Assembly (NCBI RefSeq): GCF_003609975.1
Contig: NZ_AP018400.1
Coordinates: 1,376,501-1,440,500 of the forward strand
Origin: Streptococcus ruminantium
GTDB lineage: Bacteria > Bacillota > Bacilli > Lactobacillales > Streptococcaceae
DNA: 64,000 nucleotides
Reading direction: 5' to 3'
The notes beneath the pieces are model-generated. The model was not told the DNA's origin, ran no database searches, and worked only from the letters and a program-made list of their open reading frames with translations. Below are positions 44,823-54,167 of this stretch, one piece after another. Within the stretch, counting starts at the first letter, position 1, and each line of letters opens with the position of its first letter. The translations under genes were made by a program, and so were the position numbers.

Positions 44823-45706
44823 GAGCGATTAACCGTTTCCTTCCGTCTATCTTTATCCCGATGACTACGATGAACAATCCAGTTTTTCTCCAAATCATCT
44901 GCGAGGCGTTTAGCAAAAGCAACACTTCTATGCTGACCGCCTGTACATCCAACCGCAATCGTTAGAACAGCCTTGCCTTCCTTCTGATAGCCAGGCAAGA
45001 TCGGCTCAATCAAACCAAGCAAATGCTTATAAAACTCTTCTGATTCTCGATGTTCCATCACATAATCAAAAACCGGCTGATCCAGACCCGTTAGATTTCG
45101 CAATTCAAATATATAATAAGGATTTGGTAAGAAGCGGACATCAAACACCAAATCCGCATCCAGTGGCAAACCATATTTAAAACCAAAAGACATAACTTCT
45201 ATACGGAAAGAAGGCTGGTTGTCCTTGCTGGCAAACTGTTCCGAAATCTCCCTACGCAAATTTCGAGGTGTCAGCTCTGTCGTATCAATCACATTTTGAC
45301 TCATATTTTTCAAGGGAGCTAACAACTCACGCTCAAGCTGAATACCATCCAGAACACGTCCATCCGCTGCCAACGGATGGGAACGACGAGTTTCCTTGTA
45401 ACGAGCAACCAATTCACTGTCTGTCGCATCTAAAAAGAGCACTTTAAAGTCCAGATCTTCTGCCCCTTCAATCTCATCCAGAACCTCTCGAATCTCAGAG
45501 AAGAAAGACCTACTCCGCATATCTACCACAAGGGCTATCTTGTCATTATCCTGGCTGTGGCGAATCAATTCTAAAAATTTTGGTAAGAGTGTCGGAGGCA
45601 TATTATCAATGGTAAAATAGCCCAAGTCTTCAAAAGACTGGATAGCCACCGTCTTACCTGCCCCAGACATCCCTGTCACAATTACTAAATGGAGTTTGTC
45701 TGACAT
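44819..45706 (-). CDS. rapZ: RNase adapter / nucleotide-binding protein RapZ
   Basis: P-loop protein of the RapZ (YvcJ) family. 295 residues: [20 protein letters not shown] (Walker A) and [10 protein letters not shown] at the N-terminus; [13 protein letters not shown]-terminal [20 protein letters not shown]. Binds GTP/ATP; in enterobacteria controls glmS RNA decay, in Firmicutes its role is less clear. Start 45706 has AAGGAGGGG upstream. First of rapZ-yvcK-whiA. Confidence 0.95.
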   Translation of the reverse strand: MSDKLHLVIVTGMSGAGKTVAIQSFEDLGYFTIDNMPPTLLPKFLELIRHSQDNDKIALVVDMRSRSFFSEIREVLDEIEGAEDLDFKVLFLDATDSELVARYKETRRSHPLAADGRVLDGIQLERELLAPLKNMSQNVIDTTELTPRNLRREISEQFASKDNQPSFRIEVMSFGFKYGLPLDADLVFDVRFLPNPYYIFELRNLTGLDQPVFDYVMEHRESEEFYKHLLGLIEPILPGYQKEGKAVLTIAVGCTGGQHRSVAFAKRLADDLEKNWIVHRSHRDKDRRKETVNRS

Positions 45707-45722
45707 GACATCCCCTCCTTTT

Positions 45723-46100
45723 CTAATCAATCACTGCAATCACTTCAATTTCAACCTTAACATCACGTGGCAAGCGAGCAACCTCTACCGCTGAACGAGC
45801 TGGAAATTCAGTCGAAAAAGCTGTTTTATACACTTCGTTAAAGACCGCAAAATCATCCATATCTTTTAAGAAACAAGTCGTCTTCACAACATGGTCAAAG
45901 TCTGTTCCAGCCGCTGCCAAAATAGCCTCAATATTTTTCAGTACCTGTTCTGTTTGTTCCTGAATGGTTTCACCAACAATTTCTCCTGTATCAGGTGAAA
46001 GTGGTACTTGTCCTGATGCAAAGAGGAAATTCCCTACTACCTTCGCCTGAACATAAGGACCGATAGCTGCCGGTGCTTTGTCCGTATGGATTGTTCTCAT
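45723..46100 (-). CDS. RidA/YjgF-family enamine/imine deaminase
   Basis: Hydrolyses reactive enamines from PLP enzymes. 125 residues, usual length: [35 protein letters not shown], and [20 protein letters not shown] with the conserved Arg that binds the substrate carboxylate. Lies just upstream of rapZ and may be co-transcribed. Confidence 0.94.
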   Translation of the reverse strand: MRTIHTDKAPAAIGPYVQAKVVGNFLFASGQVPLSPDTGEIVGETIQEQTEQVLKNIEAILAAAGTDFDHVVKTTCFLKDMDDFAVFNEVYKTAFSTEFPARSAVEVARLPRDVKVEIEVIAVID

Positions 46101-46355
46101 TCGTCCTATCTCCTTTTTGTTTTTCTCATTCTATTATAGCATAAGTTCTATCCAAAACAGACCACCTACTCCCAGTCTATTTCCATTGTTCTTGGCAAAA
46201 CCACGCGCAGACCCCACATCTCAACAACTGAAAAATAGAAAGACAGCTCAATATTCTCCAGTTTTTAGATTAGACAGATCATTTCTTTACCCAATTTATC
46301 TTCCTTCATCATCACTCCAATGGTTTGCTTAACATATCCTTCCACCTAAGACGCA
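46101..46355. other. Intergenic stretch between asnS and the RidA gene
   Basis: Must contain the minus-strand promoter of the RidA gene; I see no convincing hexamer pair and no RNA element. Confidence 0.4.
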
Positions 46356-46383
46356 AGAAAACAGACCACATTTGTAGTCTGTT
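46356..46383 (-). terminator. Terminator of asnS
   Basis: AACAGAC (46360-46366) / GTCTGTT (46377-46383) stem followed on the minus strand by TTTTCTT. Confidence 0.75.
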
Positions 46384-46393
46384 TATCAGTTCA

Positions 46394-47740
46394 TTATGGA
46401 TGCAAGCGGTGTAGCATACGTGGGAATGGAATGGCTTCTCGGATATGTTTTGTACCAGCGACAAAAGTAACCATCCGCTCGATACCAATACCAAAACCAC
46501 CGTGTGGCACGGAACCATACTTACGGAGATCAAGGTAAAATTCATATTCCGTCTTATCCATACCCAGCTCATCCATCTTAGCCACTAAGGCATCGTAGTC
46601 GTCCTCACGCATAGAACCACCAATGATTTCACCGTAGCCTTCTGGTGCAAGAAGATCGGCACACAGCACTCGCTCTGGGTTACCAGGAACTGGTTTCATA
46701 TAAAATGCTTTAAAGCTTGCTGGATAGTTGACAACAAATGTCGGTACACCAAAGTAGTTTGAAATCCATGTTTCGTGCGGTGAACCAAAGTCATCACCGT
46801 GTTCAATATGTTCGTAATCTGTATCTTCATCTGCCTCGTGCTCTTGAAGAAGAGTGATAGCATCATCGTAAGCTACACGCTTAAATGGTTCAGCTATATA
46901 ACGCTTAAGAGCATCCACATCACGCTCCAGCGTTTCTAATGCCTGAGGAGCACGATCAATGACACCTTGGATAAGTGCTTTAACATAAGCCTCTTGCAAA
47001 TCAAGTGATTCTTCATGACTCAAGAATGAATACTCAGCATCCATCATCCAAAACTCTGTTAGGTGACGACGAGTTTTGGATTTTTCAGCACGAAATACTG
47101 GACCAAAGTCAAAAACCCGACCAAGTGCCATAGCACCCGCTTCAAGGTAAAGCTGACCTGATTGGCTGAGGTAGGCTGGTGTACCAAAGTAATCTGTCTC
47201 AAAGAGTTCTGTTGAATCTTCCGCAGCATTTCCTGATAAGATTGGACTATCAAACTTAATAAAACCATTCTTTTCAAAGAACTCGTAAGTCGCATAAATG
47301 ATCGCGTTACGGATCTGCTGGATAGCAACCTGCTTACGAGAACGCAACCAGAGATGACGATTATCCATTAAGAAATCTGTACCGTGTTCTTTCGGAGTAA
47401 TCGGATAATCATGTGACTCCCCGATCACTTCTATCTCTGTCACATCCAATTCATAACCAAATTTAGAACGCTCATCTTCCTTGACAATCCCTGTCACATA
47501 AACTGATGTCTCTTGGCTCAAGCGTTTCACCGTATCAAATTTCTCACCACCGACTTCTTCACCGAATTTCTCGATAAAGTTTGGTTTGAAGGCAACAGCT
47601 TGAAAGAAAGCCGTACCATCACGTAACTGCAAGAAAGCAAGTTTCCCCTTACCAGACTTATTAGCAACCCAGGCGCCAATCGTCACTTCTTGACCAACAT
47701 AATCTTTCACTTGGTTAATCGTAATCAATTTTCTAGACAT
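46394..47740 (-). CDS. asnS: Asparaginyl-tRNA synthetase
   Basis: Class II synthetase charging tRNA-Asn. 448 residues: N-terminal OB-fold ([24 protein letters not shown] region), motif 2 [20 protein letters not shown] near 215, motif 3 [16 protein letters not shown] near 415. Fifteen bases after aspC. Confidence 0.98.
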   Translation of the reverse strand: MSRKLITINQVKDYVGQEVTIGAWVANKSGKGKLAFLQLRDGTAFFQAVAFKPNFIEKFGEEVGGEKFDTVKRLSQETSVYVTGIVKEDERSKFGYELDVTEIEVIGESHDYPITPKEHGTDFLMDNRHLWLRSRKQVAIQQIRNAIIYATYEFFEKNGFIKFDSPILSGNAAEDSTELFETDYFGTPAYLSQSGQLYLEAGAMALGRVFDFGPVFRAEKSKTRRHLTEFWMMDAEYSFLSHEESLDLQEAYVKALIQGVIDRAPQALETLERDVDALKRYIAEPFKRVAYDDAITLLQEHEADEDTDYEHIEHGDDFGSPHETWISNYFGVPTFVVNYPASFKAFYMKPVPGNPERVLCADLLAPEGYGEIIGGSMREDDYDALVAKMDELGMDKTEYEFYLDLRKYGSVPHGGFGIGIERMVTFVAGTKHIREAIPFPRMLHRLHP

Positions 47741-47755
47741 TTTTTTCCTCTTTTT

Positions 47756-48937
47756 TTAATTTTTCATAAATGTATGCAAACGAGTAATGGCTTCTCTCAA
47801 GGTACTCATATCTGTCGCATAGCTGAGACGGATATTTTCAGGAGCACCAAAACCTGCACCCGTAACCATTGCCACTCCGACTTCTTCCAAGATGGCTGTC
47901 GTAAACTCAGTCACCTCCGTATATCCCTTCATTTCCATAGCCTTCTTCACATTCGGAAATAGATAGAAGGCCCCTTCTGGTTTGACTACTTCAAATCCAG
48001 GAACCTCTGCAAGCAAGGGATAAATCGTATTGAGTCGCTCTTCAAAAGCTTGTCGCATAGCTTCTACTGCATCCTGCGGACCTGTAAAAGCTTCGATAGC
48101 CGCGTACTGAGCGACGGTTGTCAAATTTGAAGTCGTTTGGCCGACAATCTTACTCATAGCAGCAATAATCTCAGGATTACCGACCGCAAAACCAACCCGC
48201 CAACCTGTCATAGCGTATGCCTTAGCTACACCATTGACTACGATTGTCTGCTGGCGAATACTTTCTGAGATACTGGAAATCGGTGTGAAGGTGTGACCAT
48301 TATAGACCAGACGACCATAGATATCATCCGCCAGAATCAGAATATCATGTTCCACAGCCCAATTACCAATAGCTTCAAGCTCCTCACGACTATAAATCAT
48401 TCCTGTCGGATTTGATGGCGAATTGAGAAGAAAAACCTTAGTATTAGCTGTACGAGCTGCCTCTAGCTGATCCACTGTTACTTTAAAATTGTGCTCCTCT
48501 GTCGCAGTAACAAAGACAGGCACACCTTCGTTCATCTTAATCTGATCCGCATAAGATACCCAATAGGGGGTTGGAATAATCACCTCATCACCAGGATTGA
48601 GGATTGCTGCAAAGAAAGCATAGAGAACAAATTTTGCCCCCGTCGCTAAAACAACTTGATTTCGATCAATAGAATAACCGTAGAAGTTCTCAAAATAAGT
48701 ATTGACCGCATCCTTTAACTCTGGAAGTCCGGAAGCCACTGTATAGAAACTAGCCCTTCCACTTTCTATAGATGCTATGGCTGCTTCCTGAATATTTCTG
48801 GGAGTCACAAAATCTGGCTCTCCCAAAGTCAACTCTAAAATGTCACGCCCCTCGGCTTTCAGAGCCTTAGCACGTGCTCCTGCTGCCAGTGTTACACTCT
48901 CTTCCATGTCTAGGACACGCTTTGAAAGCCTGCTCAT
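47756..48937 (-). CDS. aspC: Aspartate aminotransferase (class I, type Ib)
   Basis: PLP enzyme interconverting aspartate and oxaloacetate. 393 residues: LTLGEPDFVTP near 36, YTVASGLPELKDAVNTYF, LNSPSNPTGMIYSREEL near 170, VNGVAKAYAMTGWRVGFAVG near 232 with the PLP lysine. Paired with asnS, probably to supply asparagine-related amino acids. Overlaps the upstream gene by 4 bases. Confidence 0.95.
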   Translation of the reverse strand: MSRLSKRVLDMEESVTLAAGARAKALKAEGRDILELTLGEPDFVTPRNIQEAAIASIESGRASFYTVASGLPELKDAVNTYFENFYGYSIDRNQVVLATGAKFVLYAFFAAILNPGDEVIIPTPYWVSYADQIKMNEGVPVFVTATEEHNFKVTVDQLEAARTANTKVFLLNSPSNPTGMIYSREELEAIGNWAVEHDILILADDIYGRLVYNGHTFTPISSISESIRQQTIVVNGVAKAYAMTGWRVGFAVGNPEIIAAMSKIVGQTTSNLTTVAQYAAIEAFTGPQDAVEAMRQAFEERLNTIYPLLAEVPGFEVVKPEGAFYLFPNVKKAMEMKGYTEVTEFTTAILEEVGVAMVTGAGFGAPENIRLSYATDMSTLREAITRLHTFMKN

Positions 48938-49431
48938 AACCCCTCCTTCTTGATAAAGTTTCCTGTTTCAAATTCAATTAGATAATAGGCGGTGCCAGAT
49001 TTAACTTCCCAAATCGGCTTACCATCTCTATATCCAAGGACTATACGCTCCCTTTCTCCTGCTCCATTTTTTTGAGCAATAGCCTGCGCTTGGCTTTCTG
49101 AAATACCATTTGCTAGTGTATAAACGTAAACAGTATTTGTTGCTTCTGGAACGATAACTGCGATTGACTCACCTTTACTTGTCGACCCTCGCAGACTAAA
49201 ATAGGTCTCCGTCCCATTATAGACAGAAAAATCTTTGACAAACTGTAAATCCGCATACTTCCTAGCCACTGCAATAGCATGGTAACGCACATCAGAAAAG
49301 GGCTTAGCCGCAAGATCCCAGATGACAAATATCGAAAAAGTAATGACACTAAGGAGAATGAACGAACCGACCGATAACTGCCCTTTCTTCGTTGACATTG
49401 CCTCCAAAAGTTGACTAATCTTTTTTTCCAT
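48934..49431 (-). CDS. YpmB-like membrane-anchored protein (DUF5590)
   Basis: 165 residues: one membrane helix (residues about 20-42: LSVGSFILLSVITFSIFVIW) and an extracellular PepSY-like domain (DVRYHAIAVARKYADLQFVK, VLGYRDGKPIWEVKSGTAYY, LIEFETGNFIK). Function unknown. First gene of the ypmB-aspC-asnS operon, an order conserved from Bacillus to streptococci. Confidence 0.85.
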   Translation of the reverse strand: MEKKISQLLEAMSTKKGQLSVGSFILLSVITFSIFVIWDLAAKPFSDVRYHAIAVARKYADLQFVKDFSVYNGTETYFSLRGSTSKGESIAVIVPEATNTVYVYTLANGISESQAQAIAQKNGAGERERIVLGYRDGKPIWEVKSGTAYYLIEFETGNFIKKEGL

Positions 49432-49529
49432 AATAGCCTTATTATACTATAACTTAGGCAAGATTTCCATTCTTACAAGATAATTTTCATTCCATGTAGT
49501 ACAAGAAAGAGGAATATTGCTTTTTTTGC

Positions 49530-49567
49530 TTGATAAGCGAACTATTTATTGCTAAAATGTTCTCATG
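49530..49567 (+). promoter_or_regulatory. Promoter of the MarR gene ending at its start codon
   Basis: TTGATA (49530-49535), 17 bases, TAAAAT (49553-49558); ATG at 49565, six bases further. No ribosome site between. Confidence 0.65.
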
Positions 49568-50008
49568 AAAACTGTTGAACAATCTTTACACGAAAACAAG
49601 CAGGCACTCCATAGCCTAGTCGTCTTCCACAGAGCTGCCAATACCATCTCAAAGTCTGAATTGGAAACCATAAAAAAACATGGATTGACAGTCTGCCAAT
49701 TCGGAGTAATGGAAGCGCTCTATAACAAAGGAAATTTACGCATTCAAGACTTAATTGATAAGTTGCTAAGTACCTCTGGTAATATGACTGTTGTTATCAA
49801 AAATATGATTCGAGATGGTTATATTTCTAAAACAGTTGATACAAACGATCGCCGCGCCTCACTAATTTGCCTTACCCCATTAGGACGAAAAACCATAGAA
49901 AATATCTTGCCTGAACACTACGACCATATCGGGCAAATTTTTTCTGTCCTTAGCTTAGAAGAACAAGAGCAACTAGCTAGGATTCTTAAAAAATTCAAGA
50001 AGCAGTAA
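49565..50008 (+). CDS. MarR-family transcriptional regulator
   Basis: 147 residues with a winged helix: LTVCQFGVMEALYNKGNLRI, QDLIDKLLSTSGNMTVVIKN, MIRDGYISKTVDTNDRRASL with the wing DxRDRRxx-like. Upstream of the FMN reductase, so it probably regulates that gene in response to oxidants or quinones (inference; typical of MhqR/YodB-like pairs). Leaderless mRNA candidate. Confidence 0.92.
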   Translation: MKTVEQSLHENKQALHSLVVFHRAANTISKSELETIKKHGLTVCQFGVMEALYNKGNLRIQDLIDKLLSTSGNMTVVIKNMIRDGYISKTVDTNDRRASLICLTPLGRKTIENILPEHYDHIGQIFSVLSLEEQEQLARILKKFKKQ

Positions 50009-50039
50009 GTCCAGCATTGTCAACAAGAGATAAATACGA

Positions 50040-50128
50040 TATACTAATACTCAGTGAAAATCAGAGGATAGCTAGAGCTAGGAGGTATTCTGTCAAGTTG
50101 GCAGCTCCAGCGGTTGATTTTTACAAAC
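50040..50128 (+). repeat. Possible degenerate streptococcal intergenic repeat
   Basis: ATACTCAGTGAAAATCAGAG followed by AGCTAGAGCTAGGAGG resembles the widespread streptococcal element beginning ATACTCAATGAAAATCAAAG. Not found again in this window; family assignment from memory. Confidence 0.35.
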
Positions 50129-50165
50129 CATACATTTATCTTTTCAAAAGGAGACAAATACCATT

Positions 50166-50711
50166 ATGGCAAATGTATTATTCTTAGTTGGTTCACTACG
50201 TGAAGGCTCTTTTAACCATCAAATGGCAAAAAAAGCAGAAGCATTCCTGACCGACAAGGCGGAAGTGTCTTATATTGACCTTGCTAAAATTCCCTTATTC
50301 AATCAAGATAGTGAAACACCGGTTCTCCCTGAAATTTCTGAGCTTCGTGCACAAGTGGGTACCGCTGATGCCATCTGGATTTTCTCTCCAGTCTACAACT
50401 ATGCTATACCAGGCATTGTCAAAAACGCCCTAGACTGGCTCAGCCGTTCACTTGATTTGTCAGATCCAAAAGGTCCATCCATCCTTCAAGATAAAATTAC
50501 GACTGTATCGGCAGTCGCAAACAGTGGACATGACCACCTATTTAAAGATTTTCAACACCTGCTCCCCTTCATCCGCACTCAAATTGTCGGTGAGTTCACA
50601 GGTTCAACCATCAATCCAGAAGCATGGGGCACTGGTACATTGGAATTGTCCGAAGAAACCCTCGCAAAACTTGAAAAACAAGCTCTTGACTTATTAGCAG
50701 CTATTCAATAA
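50166..50711 (+). CDS. NADPH-dependent FMN reductase family protein
   Basis: Flavin or quinone reductase of the cytoplasm. 181 residues: [20 protein letters not shown] (phosphate-binding loop of flavodoxin-like fold), then [20 protein letters not shown] (FMN contact) and [23 protein letters not shown] precedes. In S. suis a gene of this type flanks some capsule loci on the glf side. Confidence 0.92.
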   Translation: MANVLFLVGSLREGSFNHQMAKKAEAFLTDKAEVSYIDLAKIPLFNQDSETPVLPEISELRAQVGTADAIWIFSPVYNYAIPGIVKNALDWLSRSLDLSDPKGPSILQDKITTVSAVANSGHDHLFKDFQHLLPFIRTQIVGEFTGSTINPEAWGTGTLELSEETLAKLEKQALDLLAAIQ

Positions 50712-50718
50712 ATAAAAG

Positions 50719-50876
50719 AGGTTGGGACAATCGTCCAATCTCATATATAAAAAGCGAACAAACCAAGATTCTGATTGTCAGAAAACTAGTTTTGTTCGCT
50801 TTTTTTCTTCAATTATAGATCTAAAGGACTTGATAATTGAGATTTTCAAAATTGAAAATCTTTTTGCCCCAGACTC
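50719..50876. repeat. Composite palindromic repeat, terminator-like
   Basis: Outer arms GAGGTTGGGACA (50719-50730) and TGCCCCAGACTC (50865-50876) pair imperfectly. Inside lie a 13-base stem AAAAGCGAACAAA (50751-50763) / TTTGTTCGCTTTT (50792-50804), a strong bidirectional terminator for the converging FMN reductase and glf genes, and GATTTTCAA (50841-50849) / TTGAAAATC (50852-50860). This layout of GGTTGGGACA ... CCCCAGAC is a dispersed intergenic element in streptococci. Confidence 0.65.
50751..50808. terminator. Bidirectional terminator inside the repeat
   Basis: Perfect 13-base stem with T run on both strands; ends the FMN reductase transcript on plus and can end the glf transcript on minus. 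Confidence 0.85.
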
Positions 50877-51099
50877 ATTTTGTACTTCACATACAGAACA
50901 ATAGCTCATTAAATCCCCATCTAACAAGGCTAGGAGGAGACAGGGCTTTTATCTGTTCTTGATAAGCAGTAGATATAATTTCTAGTTCTTTGTTCAGAAA
51001 GAGAGAGAGCAAATATATTATAGTTTTTTGAATAAAAAAATCAGGCTAAATTAGAGAGCTCCCCCTCCATTCATAGCCTAATTTCCTAACACATCACTT
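50877..51099. other. Intergenic stretch downstream of glf
   Basis: AT-rich; no gene or clear structure. Confidence 0.4.
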
Positions 51100-52206
51100 T
51101 TAATTGACTTCATTTCTCACACACTGCAAGGCAGCACCAATAACCTGATGCATATCATAATAACGGTAGTGTCCTAGACGACCACCAAATATAACATTTT
51201 TTTGCTTCTCAGCCAATTTCTTATAGGCTGTGTATAAGTGATTATTACGGTCATTATTTACTGGATAATACGGCTCATCTCCACGCTGCCATGTTTGAGA
51301 GTACTCACGTGTTATAATTGTCTTCGCCTGATTACCAAAGTCAAAATGCTTGTGCTCAATGATACGAGTAAATGGTGTTTCACTATCTGTATAATTCACA
51401 ACTGCATTTCCTTGGTAATTGTCCATATCTAGCACTTCTGTTTCAAAACGAAGACTACGGTATTCCAATTCTCCAAGCTCATAATCAAAAAATTCATCAA
51501 TCATCCCCGTGAAGACAACCTTTGGATAGTTAGCAAGATACTCTTCCTTGTTAGCGAAGAAATCAACGCCTGTTTCTATGTCAATATTTTCATGGTCAAG
51601 CATTTTTTTGACAATCTGTGTATAGCCACCAATTGGGATACCTTGATAAGTATCATTGAAGTAGTTATTATCATAAGTCAAGCGAACGGGCAAGCGACGG
51701 ATGATAAAGGCAGGAAGCTCTGTACAGGATGTTCCCCATTGCTTCTCTGTATAAGACTTAATCAATTTTTCATAAATGTCCGTACCAACGAGTGAAATAG
51801 CTTGTTCTTCCAAATTTTCAGGTGTTTTTCCACCGAGAACCCTACGCTGCTCAGCAATTTTCGCCTCCGCCTCCGCCGGTGTTACCACACCCCAAAGTTT
51901 ATTAAAGGTATTCATATTGAAGGGTAAATTATATATTTCCCCCTTATAGTTGGCAACTGGTGAGTTCGTATAGCGGTTGAATTCTGCAAACTGGTTCACA
52001 TAATCCCAGATTTCCTTCTCAGATGTATGGAAAATATGGGCACCATATTCATGAACCTGAATACCTTCAACTTCCTTGCTATAAATATTCCCAGCAATAT
52101 GATCTCGTTTCTCAATGATCTTTATTTTTTTCCCTTTTTTTGCTGCCTCATGTGCAAATACCGCACCAAACAAACCAGCACCAACAATTAGATAATCGTA
52201 TGACAT
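51100..52206 (-). CDS. glf: UDP-galactopyranose mutase
   Basis: FAD enzyme converting UDP-Galp to UDP-Galf for galactofuranose-containing capsule. 368 residues: YLIVGAGLFGAVFAHEAAKK (FAD loop), KRDHIAGNIYSKEVEG, GAHIFHTSEKEIW near 57, TEKQWGTSCTELPAFIIRRL near 155, FGGRLGHYRYYDMHQVIGAA at the end. Last gene of the capsule cluster as oriented; has its own promoter. Confidence 0.97.
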   Translation of the reverse strand: MSYDYLIVGAGLFGAVFAHEAAKKGKKIKIIEKRDHIAGNIYSKEVEGIQVHEYGAHIFHTSEKEIWDYVNQFAEFNRYTNSPVANYKGEIYNLPFNMNTFNKLWGVVTPAEAEAKIAEQRRVLGGKTPENLEEQAISLVGTDIYEKLIKSYTEKQWGTSCTELPAFIIRRLPVRLTYDNNYFNDTYQGIPIGGYTQIVKKMLDHENIDIETGVDFFANKEEYLANYPKVVFTGMIDEFFDYELGELEYRSLRFETEVLDMDNYQGNAVVNYTDSETPFTRIIEHKHFDFGNQAKTIITREYSQTWQRGDEPYYPVNNDRNNHLYTAYKKLAEKQKNVIFGGRLGHYRYYDMHQVIGAALQCVRNEVN

Positions 52207-52522
52207 TGCTTCCTCTAAGATTCCTATTTATAAAATACAACGAAAACTATTAAAGATACTTCTCGCTATGTTATTTTTATCATTCACCATTATACCATAT
52301 CTCACTATCGCATACCGTTATGAAACAAAATATACCATGACACATTGAAAAAATTTTAACTAATTGAGCTCAGAGAAAGAGGAGACATATTTGTCTCCCC
52401 AAAACGTTATACAAATTCACCAAACTTCAATTAATGAAAAACCTGCATAATATGAACAAGATGTCCTATTGGTAAAAAATATCAAACTATTAATTGGCTA
52501 CAAGAAGTTGTAGACTTTAAAT
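52207..52522. other. licC-glf intergenic region
   Basis: Holds on the minus strand an extended -10 TGGTATAAT (-10 at 52289-52294) as probable glf promoter, about 80 bases before the start, and a hairpin GGAGACA / TGTCTCC (52381-52398) that could end the licC transcript. No gene. Confidence 0.5.
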
Positions 52523-53218
52523 TTACTGGATTTCATTAGATGATAGAAAACGTTTCAAGCATTCTAAATCCTCTAAACTGTCAATTTCAAAAATAGAGTT
52601 GCTTGGAATTTCTTCCTTATAAACTTTTATTATAGATAAATTATTTTTCACAAGATCATCCCAATATAAGTCTGTAAACTCTCCCTTTTCAACTTTTACT
52701 TCCAAAATATCACGCAATAGTATGCCCATTTCCTCGGTCCAATAAGAAACACCTGATAGAATTGAACCTTCTCCACTTGCCACTACTATCTCTTCAACAA
52801 GATTGTCAAAGTTACATTTTAAAAGCCATTCATTTTTAAAATTAGTCTTGTAGGCACTAAAATAAGTTGATTGTTGCATTGTATTATGCAAAAAGTTCTT
52901 GCTAAGATAATTGTCCGCATCAATTACATAGGCATCACGGAGGTACTCTCGAACTAGATACATCGTATAAAGATTATTATAAACATCATACTTATCATTG
53001 TAAACTAACCTTACTCCATATTTATCTTCTAAAAAATGAAATTTCTCAGAAAGGTACCCTGTCACTACAATAATTTCATCAATATTAACTTCTTTTAAAA
53101 ACCTAATTTGCCTTTCAATAAGAGTTTCATCTCCAATTTTAATCAACGATTTTGGAGTAGTTAGCGTTAATGGTCGAAGCCGCGTTCCCATTCCCGCTGC
53201 TAAAATAATAGCACGCAT
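52523..53218 (-). CDS. licC: LicC-type nucleotidyltransferase (CTP:phosphocholine cytidylyltransferase)
   Basis: Activates phosphocholine to CDP-choline. 231 residues; ILAAGMGTRLRPLTLTTPKS at the N-terminus is the nucleotidyltransferase signature, followed by KSLIKIGDETLIERQI, NDKYDVYNNLYTMYLVREYL near 75 and YVIDADNYLS near 95, which are close to pneumococcal LicC. Lies with licB and a licA-like kinase. Confidence 0.85.
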   Translation of the reverse strand: MRAIILAAGMGTRLRPLTLTTPKSLIKIGDETLIERQIRFLKEVNIDEIIVVTGYLSEKFHFLEDKYGVRLVYNDKYDVYNNLYTMYLVREYLRDAYVIDADNYLSKNFLHNTMQQSTYFSAYKTNFKNEWLLKCNFDNLVEEIVVASGEGSILSGVSYWTEEMGILLRDILEVKVEKGEFTDLYWDDLVKNNLSIIKVYKEEIPSNSIFEIDSLEDLECLKRFLSSNEIQ

Positions 53219-53233
53219 AGTTCCTCCCTAGAA

Positions 53234-54151
53234 TTAATTTTTTATAATAAGTGATGAACCTACAATGATTAAAAATCCACAAGCGATTAACTTCATCTCC
53301 AAGTTCCCTCCCGATAGAAATAAAGAAAAGATAACCGTCCAGAGAGAATATGTTACATTCAGACTTGTCGCTTTGACTGGTCCAATTGAATCAATAGCTG
53401 AATAATAAAAGAGATACGATAACGTTCCAATAGTTGCTAAAATGATAATAAGTACAATGCTTACCGAAGTAAGTACCTGAGTCAAACTATAAAAAATATC
53501 GCCTTCAAAAAACATGAAGAATAAGTAAACGATACTTGAAGTCCACTGCCTAATGAACAGGGCTTGTTCTGGAAGTATGTCATCCTTCATTCCGTAAGCA
53601 GTAATCACACTTTCAGCGGCCCAGCCAAATACACATAATGAAACTACGAGTACGCCCCAAAATAGATTATTAAAAGGTGTTGAATTTGTATACCCTAAAA
53701 TAATGACAGCTAGTATAGTCAATCCTAGTCCTAACCAGCCACGTTTGTTTAAGCGATCTTTTAGGAAAATAGCTCCTAATATAGCAGCCAATGCCGGATA
53801 CGTAGCAGAAATTGTCGCAGTTAAACTTGAACCAAGTAATTCAACTGCTGAAAGATAAGCACGCATTCCCAAAGGACCTGCAAACAGAGAAGCTAGCATA
53901 ACGAATTGGGAACTTCTTTTTTGGAGTAAACTGCCAATTCCCCCAAGTTTTCCCTTCACACCTAAACTAATTGTCAGTAATACAGCAGAAATCAAATCAT
54001 GGAAAAATGCCAACAGCAGTGCTCCAGAAATAAGGCGACTATCTAAAAGAATAAATGGCACTAGTGTTAAAACAAAACCATTCAACGAAGTATCTAGCCC
54101 CCAGAACATACCTGAAAGTAAACCTTGAATTGTTCCTTTCAATTTAGACAT
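53234..54151 (-). CDS. licB: LicB-type choline permease (DMT superfamily)
   Basis: Takes up choline (or a related amino-alcohol). 305 residues, ten membrane helices in two EamA repeats; SGMFWGLDTSLNGFVLTLVP at the N-terminus, PLGMRAYLSAVELLGSSLTA near 93. Start 54151 follows GGAGG; the TTG at 54154 is too close. Family assignment relies on position between LicA- and LicC-type genes. Confidence 0.8.
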   Translation of the reverse strand: MSKLKGTIQGLLSGMFWGLDTSLNGFVLTLVPFILLDSRLISGALLLAFFHDLISAVLLTISLGVKGKLGGIGSLLQKRSSQFVMLASLFAGPLGMRAYLSAVELLGSSLTATISATYPALAAILGAIFLKDRLNKRGWLGLGLTILAVIILGYTNSTPFNNLFWGVLVVSLCVFGWAAESVITAYGMKDDILPEQALFIRQWTSSIVYLFFMFFEGDIFYSLTQVLTSVSIVLIIILATIGTLSYLFYYSAIDSIGPVKATSLNVTYSLWTVIFSLFLSGGNLEMKLIACGFLIIVGSSLIIKN

Positions 54152-54167
54152 CAAATTCCTCCAAATA

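Noticed and set aside
52546..52561. cre-like AGAAAACGTTTCAA
   Set aside because: Inside the end of licC coding sequence with mismatches at the fixed T and G; no promoter nearby.
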